Shown here: piece after piece, positions 14,449-19,742 of the stretch
Layout: each line of letters begins with the position of its first letter
Numbering within the stretch: position 1 is the first letter of the stretch
Assembly (NCBI GenBank): GCA_035301245.1
Contig: DATGUS010000009.1
Location: 1 to 19,742, forward strand
Direction of reading: 5' to 3'
Length of the DNA stretch: 19,742 nucleotides
Source of the DNA: Alloiococcus sp035301245
Lineage (GTDB): Bacteria > Bacillota > Bacilli > Lactobacillales > Carnobacteriaceae_A
Program-made: the position numbers and the translations under genes
Notes under the pieces: generated by a model
The model's database searches: none
The model's input: only the letters and a program-made list of their open reading frames with translations
Told to the model about the DNA's origin: nothing

Positions 14449-15447
14449 TTAATCTAAGTCCAGTTTCGTGCTTTGAATCGGTTGCGTATGTTCATCTGGA
14501 TTTATTAAATGAACAGCATGATTGACTGCAGTCGGTGCTTCGCCGAATCCAACGGTAATTAATTTAATTTTACCATCATACTGAGCTATATCACCAGCTG
14601 CAAAAATACCTTCCACATTCGTTTGCATTTTTTGGTCCACTTTAATGCCTAAATGATCCAATTCAACTCCCCAGTCTTTGACATGTTCCATTGATGAAAT
14701 AAAGCCAAAATTAACAATGATTGCATCCACATCTAAAGTAAATGATTCATCGCTTCTTGGTTTGCTCAACTTGATCGCATCAATAGACTTGCTATCTTCG
14801 CTGATAAATTCTGTAGGAACATAGGGAGTCATGATGTTAACGCCAGAGTTCTTTAATTGTTCAACAGAACTTTCAAGTGCCCGGAATTTATTCCGGCGAT
14901 GAATTAAGTAAACTTCTTGGGCTAACCCGTCAAGTGCTAGTGCCCAGTCCACTGCTGAATCCCCTCCACCTAAAACAGCTACTTTTTTGTCTTTATATTT
15001 AGATAAGTCCTTAACAACATAATCTAAATTATGTTCCTCATACACTTTTGAATAATCAAACGGCAAACGTCTTGGTTTAAATGACCCTTGTCCGATTGTA
15101 ATAATGATCGTTTTACTGTAATGGGTGTTCTTGTTTGTGGTAATCGTAAAATAATCATCTGTTTTTTCAATCATTTCAACTTTTTCATCTGTACAAATGG
15201 TTTGTTTAAAGTGTGCCATTTGCTTCTCAAGTTCGACTGTCAGCTCAGCACCGTTAATGCTTGGATAGCCAGCAATATCATAGATGTTCTTTTCTGGATA
15301 TAAAATATTTGGCTGACCTCCTAAGACAGGGAGCGATTCAATGATTTTTGTATCAACTTGTCTAAGCCCAGCATAAAAGGCAGCAAACATGCCAACTGGA
15401 CCGCCACCGATAATTGTAATGTCAGTAATATGTTTCTGATCGTTCAC
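14449..15447 (-). CDS. yumC: Ferredoxin/flavodoxin-NADP reductase (YumC type, thioredoxin-reductase-like)
   Basis: A 332-residue homodimeric flavoprotein that passes electrons from NADPH to ferredoxin or flavodoxin. The FAD-binding Rossmann motif is GGGPVG (14-19), with PVLGGQPNILYPEK after it. The NADPH domain has VAVLGGGDSAVDWALAL and the HRRNKFRA basic patch. The FAD-closing segment GIFAAGDIAQYDGK lies near residue 285-300. There is no CxxC pair, which separates it from thioredoxin reductase. The C-terminal extension after GEAPTAVNHA stacks on FAD in this family. The start is GTG at 15447, six bases from AGGAGG; an ATG two bases earlier is followed at once by TGA. It lies 15 bases after yuiD. 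Confidence 0.95.
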   Translation of the reverse strand: MNDQKHITDITIIGGGPVGMFAAFYAGLRQVDTKIIESLPVLGGQPNILYPEKNIYDIAGYPSINGAELTVELEKQMAHFKQTICTDEKVEMIEKTDDYFTITTNKNTHYSKTIIITIGQGSFKPRRLPFDYSKVYEEHNLDYVVKDLSKYKDKKVAVLGGGDSAVDWALALDGLAQEVYLIHRRNKFRALESSVEQLKNSGVNIMTPYVPTEFISEDSKSIDAIKLSKPRSDESFTLDVDAIIVNFGFISSMEHVKDWGVELDHLGIKVDQKMQTNVEGIFAAGDIAQYDGKIKLITVGFGEAPTAVNHAVHLINPDEHTQPIQSTKLDLD

Positions 15448-15462
15448 ATTGGTCCTCCTTCA

Positions 15463-15945
15463 TTAAAAATAAAATAAATAATAAATTGAAAGAGCAATAA
15501 TAATACCGGAAATAATACCAAAGAAAACTTCAATTGGTTTGTGACCCAGCATCTCTCTTGATTTTCTTTCTATTATAGGAATCTCTTTAACCCCTTCATA
15601 GGAGAGGTTAATAAAGCTTTTTCTCAGTGATTTAAAATCTTCAACGAGTTTATTAATCAAAATACTATGTTCGCCACTTTGTCTACGGACGCCCATTGAG
15701 TCAAAAATAACAATCACCCCAAATGTCATGGCGATTGCTGTTAATGGTGAATGCCATCCTTGTTCAATAATGATAGCAGTAACTAATCCAGTCACACCAG
15801 CTGAATGTGAACTGGGCATGCCACCAGTTGAAATAATTAAACTAATCGGTGCTGGTCTCTTTAATAAAAAAGCAATAGGGACTTTAATAACTTGTGAAAT
15901 AAATATGGCTAACATTGAAGCCATTAACGGATAATTCTGGAACAT
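15463..15945 (-). CDS. yuiD: Divergent PAP2-family membrane protein (YuiD)
   Basis: A 160-residue membrane protein of the divergent PAP2 family (PF02681, acid phosphatase/vanadium haloperoxidase-related). Conserved marks are GMPSSHSA near residue 45, with the histidine of the phosphatase-like site, and FDSMGVRRQSGEHS near 85-98. Helices are predicted at about 8-27, 50-66, 73-86 and 138-157. Lipid-phosphate dephosphorylation is suggested by the fold, and PgpA-like yutG in the same operon fits, but activity is not established for the family. The ATG at 15945 is preceded by AAGGA at about ten bases; GTG at 15954 overlaps that site. It is first in the operon. Confidence 0.9.
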   Translation of the reverse strand: MFQNYPLMASMLAIFISQVIKVPIAFLLKRPAPISLIISTGGMPSSHSAGVTGLVTAIIIEQGWHSPLTAIAMTFGVIVIFDSMGVRRQSGEHSILINKLVEDFKSLRKSFINLSYEGVKEIPIIERKSREMLGHKPIEVFFGIISGIIIALSIYYLFYF

Positions 15946-15976
15946 GCTTTTCACTTCCTTTTTAAAACTAGCTTTT

Positions 15977-16003
15977 ATTTTATCATGTCTATACTTTTGT
16001 CAC
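15977..16003 (-). promoter_or_regulatory. Promoter of the yuiD - yumC - yutG operon
   Basis: An extended -10 (TGA-TAAAAT, hexamer at 15982-15977) with GTGACA (16003-15998) 15 bases upstream. The short spacer makes the -35 assignment tentative. Confidence 0.45.
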
Positions 16004-16114
16004 ATCTTTTATTATAATATTTTTTAGCACGATGTCTAAATAGATGAATTAAATGGCTATTTTATGTAAGATAAGAATTGAAATAAACAATATTAAAGAT
16101 AGGATGTTAAATAA

Positions 16115-16702
16115 ATGACAACATACCCACAGCTTAATTTAGAAAATGAAAACACAGTTGAAGCAGTGATTAAGACTAATAAAGGAGATATTACGGTACA
16201 ATTATTTGAATCCCGTGCTCCAAAGACAGTGAAAAATTTTATTGAGTTATCACAGAAAGGCTATTATGATGGTGTGATTTTTCACCGTGTAATTCCTAAC
16301 TTTATGATTCAAGGTGGTGACCCGACTGGAAGCGGTATGGGTGGCGAAAGTATTTATGGCGAAAAGTTCGAAGATGAATTTTCAGTAGAACTATTCAACT
16401 TGCGCGGTGCATTATCTATGGCTAATGCTGGTCCTAACACTAATGGGAGTCAATTCTTTATTGTTACCATGAATGACGTTCCAGCAAATATGTTAAGTCA
16501 ACTTGAAGGTGCTGGATTCCCAGAAGAAATTATTAAAGCTTATGAAGCTCAAGGTGGAACACCTTGGTTAGATCAGAAACATACTGTATTTGGTCACGTA
16601 TCTTCAGGATTAGAAGTGGCGGATGCTATCGAAAAAGTAGAACGTAACGCAATGGATAAACCGTTAGAAGACGTTGTCATCGAAACAATTGAAATTAAAT
16701 AA
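16115..16702 (+). CDS. Cyclophilin-type peptidyl-prolyl cis-trans isomerase
   Basis: A 195-residue cytoplasmic cyclophilin (no signal peptide or lipobox). It speeds proline isomerisation in folding proteins. The active-site block is FHRVIPNFMIQGGDPTGSG, with catalytic R58 and Q66; next come SMANAGPNTNGSQFFI and the WLDQKHTVFGHV segment, whose Trp, Lys and His shape the substrate pocket. An insertion of about 30 residues before it (VPANMLSQLEGAGFPEE) is usual in Lactobacillales PpiB proteins. The ATG at 16115 has AGGATG upstream with eight-base spacing. It is a single-gene unit ending at its own terminator. Confidence 0.95.
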   Translation: MTTYPQLNLENENTVEAVIKTNKGDITVQLFESRAPKTVKNFIELSQKGYYDGVIFHRVIPNFMIQGGDPTGSGMGGESIYGEKFEDEFSVELFNLRGALSMANAGPNTNGSQFFIVTMNDVPANMLSQLEGAGFPEEIIKAYEAQGGTPWLDQKHTVFGHVSSGLEVADAIEKVERNAMDKPLEDVVIETIEIK

Positions 16703-16763
16703 AAAACGATAAGCTATCCTTAATGACTCTATGGACTGATTTCTAATCATTAATGATAGACCT

Positions 16764-16820
16764 AGCATGTCTCATCAGTATTTACTTAGTAAATAATATG
16801 ATTTAAGACATGCTTTTTTT
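16764..16820 (+). terminator. Terminator of the cyclophilin gene
   Basis: AGCATGTCT (16764-16772) pairs with AGACATGCT (16806-16814), followed by seven T. The 33-base loop contains a second small hairpin (TATTTAC-TTA-GTAAATA). Confidence 0.8.
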
Positions 16821-16848
16821 ACTAAAACGTTTACTATTAATCAGAGCG

Positions 16849-16877
16849 TTCAAAATAAATATAAAACATGTTATACT
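16849..16877 (+). promoter_or_regulatory. Promoter of the S1-domain gene
   Basis: TTCAAA (16849-16854), 17 bases, then TATACT (16872-16877) with an upstream TG (TGT-TATACT). It probably serves the S1 gene, the unknown gene and pgi, since no terminator is seen between them. Confidence 0.65.
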
Positions 16878-16919
16878 TTTCAAGTGAAGAATATCCAAAC
16901 CACTAGGTGAGGTGAATTG

Positions 16920-17300
16920 ATGACTTATAAAATAGGAGATAAAGTAGAAGGAGTAATCACAGGCATACAACCTTATGGCGCTTTTGTTCAACTTGATGAA
17001 AAAACCCAAGGGCTTATTCATATTTCTGAATTAAAACATGCTTATGTAAAAGACATCAATGCTATTGTTAATGTCGGTGATAAAGTAGAAGTAGCTATTT
17101 TAGATATCGATGAGTACAGTAAAAAAATTAGTCTATCAATGCGTTCACTTCAAGAAAGTAAGCACCACCCTTTTTCAAATTGGAAAAAAATCCCAAGATA
17201 CGGCAAGAAAACTGGTTTTGGCTTTAAATCTATAGAGGAGAAGATGGACGACTGGATTGAACAAGCGTTGAAAGAGATTAAAGAACAAAATGTTGATTAA
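16920..17300 (+). CDS. S1-domain RNA-binding protein (YugI/GSP13/CvfD family)
   Basis: A 126-residue protein made of one S1 OB-fold (about 3-75): KIGDKVEGVITGIQPYGAFV, QGLIHISEL and KISLSMRSL. A basic, aromatic tail follows (FSNWKKIPRYGKKTGFGFKS), ending in an acidic helix. Relatives are B. subtilis general stress protein 13 (YugI), which is ribosome-associated, and pneumococcal CvfD, a post-transcriptional regulator. The ATG at 16920 is preceded by GAGGTG; the adjacent TTG is not needed. It is first of a likely three-gene unit ending with pgi. In B. subtilis yugI and pgi (yugL) also lie near each other, as I recall. Confidence 0.9.
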   Translation: MTYKIGDKVEGVITGIQPYGAFVQLDEKTQGLIHISELKHAYVKDINAIVNVGDKVEVAILDIDEYSKKISLSMRSLQESKHHPFSNWKKIPRYGKKTGFGFKSIEEKMDDWIEQALKEIKEQNVD

Positions 17301-17327
17301 AAACTCTAGGAGATGAGAGGAAAAGAT

Positions 17328-17699
17328 ATGGACCTAATAGCAGGAACTATCTTAGTTGAAGACAGTGAGCGACAGATAAAGTTTTTAGTTAATCAGACGA
17401 ATAAACTTTTTGTGACAAGTTATCTGTTGGATGATAAGACAGCGCTAGCGACAATTCTTGAAAAATTAAGGTCATTAGTCAATTTTGATATTGACCATCT
17501 AGAATTAGTTGAACTAACCAATTCAGTTTATAAAGGTAAAGATATTCCTCTATATGTATTCTCATATAATGGGGAAGATGACCTACGCTTAAAAAACATC
17601 GCCGACGAAACAGATATATATGGTTGGTTGAATTATAAAGATTTGAAGAAGACTTTTGAACAAGTAACGATTCAAGGTGTACCAAACTTTAAACATTAA
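17328..17699 (+). CDS. Conserved-looking protein of unknown function
   Basis: A 123-residue protein I do not recognise. It has no signal peptide, membrane helix or cysteine. The predicted fold alternates strands and helices: DLIAGTILVED, IKFLVNQTNKLFVTSYLL, a helix around TALATILEKLRSLV, then DHLELVELTNSVYKG, IPLYVFSYNGE and a final helix before TIQGVPNFKH. The strand-helix pattern and closing motif GWLNYKDLKKTFEQV recall accessory alpha/beta domains, but no catalytic motif is visible. The ATG at 17328 has AGGA seven bases upstream; the ATG at 17313 is fused to its own AGGAG and is unlikely. It lies 27 bases after the S1 gene and 33 before pgi, with no terminator between. Confidence 0.8.
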   Translation: MDLIAGTILVEDSERQIKFLVNQTNKLFVTSYLLDDKTALATILEKLRSLVNFDIDHLELVELTNSVYKGKDIPLYVFSYNGEDDLRLKNIADETDIYGWLNYKDLKKTFEQVTIQGVPNFKH

Positions 17700-17732
17700 A
17701 TACAATAATTAATAAAAGAAGGGAAATGAGTT

Positions 17733-19082
17733 ATGAGCCACATCAAATTTAACTATGCAAATGTTGTAGATCAATTTATCGCTAAAGAAGAATTGGATAA
17801 TATTCAAAGTCAAATTACCGCAGCAGATAATGATCTCCGCTCAAAAACAGGAGCAGGTAATGATTTTTTAGGTTGGGTTGATCTACCAACTAACTACGAT
17901 AAAGAAGAATTCCAAAGAATTAAAGATGCAGCAGAAAAAATTAAATCGAATTCAGAGGTATTGGTTGTCATTGGTATTGGCGGATCTTATCTTGGTGCAA
18001 AAGCTGCCATTGACTTTCTAAATCACACATTCTATAACGAACTGTCTAAGGAAAATCGTGAAACACCACAAATTCTCTTTGCGGGTAACAGTATTAGCTC
18101 AACCTACATTAGAGATTTAATTGAATTAATTGATGACCGTGATTTTTCAGTAAATATTATTTCTAAATCAGGAACAACAACAGAACCAGCAATATCATTT
18201 AGAATTTTTAAAGATTTATTAATAAAAAAATATGGCGAAGATGGTGCGAAAGAGCGTATCTTTGCAACAACTGATAAAGAAAAAGGTGCGTTAAAAACAG
18301 TAGCAGATGAAGAAGGCTACGAAACATTCGTTATTCCTGATGATGTTGGTGGACGATTCTCTGTCTTAACTGCGGTAGGTTTATTACCGATTGCAGTAAG
18401 TGGAGCTGATATTGATCAATTGATGGCAGGAGCTAGAGCAGCCTCAGAAGATTATCGAGATGATTCATTAGAAAATAATGAAGCTTATCAATATGCAGCA
18501 TTAAGAAATATTTTATATCGTAAAGGCAAAGTGACTGAATTGCTCATTAACTACGAGCCGACTTTACAGTACTTCTCTGAATGGTGGAAACAATTATTTG
18601 GTGAATCAGAAGGTAAAGATCAAAAAGGTATCTACCCATCAAGTGCGAACTTCTCTACTGACTTACACTCATTAGGTCAGTATATCCAAGAAGGACGTCG
18701 TAACTTATTCGAGACAGTTATTAAAATCGATGAACCAACCAAGTCTATTCAAATTCCAAGTGAAGAGGAAGATTTAGATGGTTTAGGTTACCTAGAAGGA
18801 AAAGAAGTAGACTTTGTTAATACCAAAGCATTTGAAGGAACATTACTTGCGCATACAGACGGTGATGTGCCGAACTTTGTCATTAATATTCCAGATCAAT
18901 CTGAGTATACTTTAGGTTATTTATTCTATTTCTTTGAAATTGCAGTAGCTATTTCAGGTTATTTAAATGCTGTTAATCCATTTGACCAACCAGGTGTAGA
19001 AGCATACAAGAAAAATATGTTTGCACTGCTAGGTAAACCAGGATTTGAAGATCTTGCTAAAGAATTAAATGAACGTCTATAG
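17733..19082 (+). CDS. pgi: Glucose-6-phosphate isomerase
   Basis: Interconverts glucose-6-phosphate and fructose-6-phosphate in glycolysis. The 449-residue length is that of the short Gram-positive form. Visible: VIGIGGSYLGAKAAIDFL (sugar-phosphate binding, near 75-92), ISKSGTTTEPAISFR (near 143-157), the signature GGRFSVLTAVGLLPIAVSG (about 206-224), the catalytic glutamate region GESEGKD with E291, H312 in DLHSLGQYIQEG, and the C-terminal NPFDQPGVEAYKKN carrying the conserved lysine. The ATG at 17733 follows AAGAAGGG. It is last in the S1 - unknown - pgi unit and directly precedes the rRNA operon. Confidence 0.98.
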   Translation: MSHIKFNYANVVDQFIAKEELDNIQSQITAADNDLRSKTGAGNDFLGWVDLPTNYDKEEFQRIKDAAEKIKSNSEVLVVIGIGGSYLGAKAAIDFLNHTFYNELSKENRETPQILFAGNSISSTYIRDLIELIDDRDFSVNIISKSGTTTEPAISFRIFKDLLIKKYGEDGAKERIFATTDKEKGALKTVADEEGYETFVIPDDVGGRFSVLTAVGLLPIAVSGADIDQLMAGARAASEDYRDDSLENNEAYQYAALRNILYRKGKVTELLINYEPTLQYFSEWWKQLFGESEGKDQKGIYPSSANFSTDLHSLGQYIQEGRRNLFETVIKIDEPTKSIQIPSEEEDLDGLGYLEGKEVDFVNTKAFEGTLLAHTDGDVPNFVINIPDQSEYTLGYLFYFFEIAVAISGYLNAVNPFDQPGVEAYKKNMFALLGKPGFEDLAKELNERL

Positions 19083-19109
19083 TAAGTAATTTTATAATAG
19101 GCAGAAGAA

Positions 19110-19155
19110 ACTCCTTTAAGCTAAGTTAGTAGAACTTGCTTAAAGGAGTCTTTCT
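19110..19155 (+). terminator. Terminator after pgi
   Basis: A 12-bp stem (19110-19121 with 19138-19149), extended inside the loop by AAGTT/AACTT pairing, is followed by CTTTCT. The T tract is weak, but the stem is long. Confidence 0.75.
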
Positions 19156-19181
19156 ATGTATCCATTACAGGTGATAATTTA

Positions 19182-19268
19182 GTGGTGAAAGTCTACAGAA
19201 GTTTAACATTAGGAGAGTTAGTTGACGGCAAGGATGATTGTTGTGAGGTAGAGATTGAAAGAAGTTAG
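19182..19268 (+). CDS. Possible 28-residue peptide between pgi and the rRNA promoters
   Basis: GTG at 19182 follows AGGTGA (19169-19174) with seven bases spacing and opens 28 codons to TAG 19266-19268. The product reads VKVYRSLTLGELVDGKDDCC and then EVEIERS: mixed charge, a Cys-Cys pair and no hydrophobic segment. The frame is also open upstream to a TAA at 19122, through the pgi terminator, so it could instead be the tail of a lost gene. Composition and ribosome binding site are better than chance would give, but a frame this short in a 270-base gap is weak evidence. It could be a small regulatory peptide or nothing. Confidence 0.25.
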   Translation: MVKVYRSLTLGELVDGKDDCCEVEIERS

Positions 19269-19341
19269 ATATGGTGGAAAAAGCGTAATATTACACTTTT
19301 TTACAATTGTAAAAAATAAAATAATTTTTTAAAAAATATTG

Positions 19342-19370
19342 TTGACAGAAATTTAAGGAAGTGATACTAT
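19342..19370 (+). promoter_or_regulatory. rRNA promoter P1
   Basis: Perfect TTGACA (19342-19347), 17 bases, then TGA-TACTAT (-10 at 19365-19370). A run of A and T tracts upstream (about 19309-19340) resembles an UP element. Transcription probably starts at the G near 19378, within TGTCGCTTGATAAA. Confidence 0.85.
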
Positions 19371-19428
19371 AGTTCTTGTCGCTTGATAAAACATTTGAGA
19401 GCGAAAAAATAGTATAGTAAAAATAAGA

Positions 19429-19457
19429 TTGACAAATCATAAAATATTATTTAGAAT
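19429..19457 (+). promoter_or_regulatory. rRNA promoter P2
   Basis: Perfect TTGACA (19429-19434), 17 bases, then TAGAAT (19452-19457). Its downstream sequence is AT-rich and differs from that of P1 and P3. Confidence 0.8.
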
Positions 19458-19515
19458 ATTAAATACATGTTAATAGTGTTACACATTGTTTTCAAAAGAA
19501 AATTAAAATTAACTG

Positions 19516-19545
19516 TTGACATCATATAGAATCTTATGATACTAT
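19516..19545 (+). promoter_or_regulatory. rRNA promoter P3
   Basis: Perfect TTGACA (19516-19521), 18 bases, then TGA-TACTAT (-10 at 19540-19545), the same -10 region as P1. The start is probably the G near 19553 in TGTCGCTGATAAA. Confidence 0.85.
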
Positions 19546-19551
19546 AAAAAA

Positions 19552-19742
19552 TGTCGCTGATAAAGGCGATGGAATAGATCTTTGAAAACTGAACAAACAA
19601 TTACAACCAAGATGTGCAAGGGTCTTCGATTCTTTTGAATCGAGACAATTCAAGCATTTTTTAAATAAGTTTTTTCAAAAAAACTTATGGACAACATTAT
19701 TGAGCAATCAAACGAATCAAGCCGGTGTAGGCTTGACTCATT
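19552..19742 (+). other. Leader of an rRNA operon (upstream of 16S)
   Basis: The transcribed leader contains a boxA-like antitermination site, ATCTTTGAAAACTGAACAAA (about 19578-19597), characteristic of Gram-positive rRNA operons. A boxB-like hairpin follows (GTCT-CGATTC with GAATCG-AGAC, 19622-19646, one bulged T). Then come a perfect 11-bp A/T stem (19665-19675 with 19678-19688) and a 7-bp stem TCAAGCC/GGCTTGA (19717-19723 with 19730-19736), probably near the RNase III and maturation sites. The 16S gene itself is not reached; its start is expected within a few tens of bases beyond the right edge. Confidence 0.85.

Noticed and set aside
16744..16760. Palindrome ATCATTAATGAT after the cyclophilin gene
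   Set aside because: No T tract and no promoter next to it; the true terminator is the hairpin just downstream.
1..19742. CRISPR arrays, insertion sequences, att sites, tRNAs, prophage genes
   Set aside because: No regularly spaced repeats, transposase or integrase-like frames, terminal inverted repeats or cloverleaf folds were seen; the two pseudogenes show no flanking mobile element.

Overview
The window looks like chromosomal DNA of an AT-rich, low-GC Gram-positive bacterium. The most likely group is Lactobacillales, perhaps a Carnobacteriaceae or Aerococcaceae relative, but the genus cannot be fixed by reading alone. Evidence: strong AGGAGG-type ribosome binding sites, TTG and GTG starts, the yutD - yutF-like HAD - TIGR01906 membrane protein cluster, a YumC-type ferredoxin/flavodoxin-NADP reductase, an S1-domain YugI/CvfD protein, and an rRNA leader with a CTTTGAAAACTGAACAAA-like boxA region. 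Almost everything is housekeeping. I see no prophage, insertion sequence, CRISPR array, tRNA or intact defence locus.

Left part (1-7627): the first codons of a minus-strand gene, perhaps an XRE-type regulator, follow a small three-helix membrane-protein ORF that is broken by TGA at codon 2. Next are a glutathionyl-hydroquinone reductase (-), guaA (+), a GNAT acetyltransferase (-), a luciferase-like flavin oxidoreductase (-), gene debris around 5.7-5.8 kb, a membrane-anchored phospholipase D-like protein (-), and the internally deleted remains of an MFS transporter (+).

Middle (7628-13790): a YeiH-family transporter (+) is convergent with a CDF exporter of manganese type (-). The CDF gene is divergent from a ydbC - aldo/keto reductase pair (+), and a perfect 19-bp palindrome lies over that pair's promoter. 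RNase HI (-) and the yutD - HAD - TIGR01906 operon (+) are fired by mirror-image extended -10 promoters.

Right part (13898-19742): a minus-strand operon yuiD - yumC - yutG covers lipid-phosphate and NADPH-reductase functions. A cyclophilin (+) follows, then an S1 RNA-binding protein, an unrecognised 123-residue protein and pgi, all on the plus strand. The window ends in three tandem strong promoters and the leader of an rRNA operon; 16S itself would begin just past the right edge. P1 and P3 share the same -10 sequence and nearly the same initially transcribed sequence.

No new multi-gene system is evident. The best leads are regulatory or degenerative: the codon-2 stop in the left membrane gene, the transporter deletion scar, the operator before ydbC, AUG-UGA start-stop overlaps at GTG starts, the duplicated rRNA promoter modules, a possible 28-residue peptide before the rRNA operon, and the unrecognised gene between the S1 protein and pgi.
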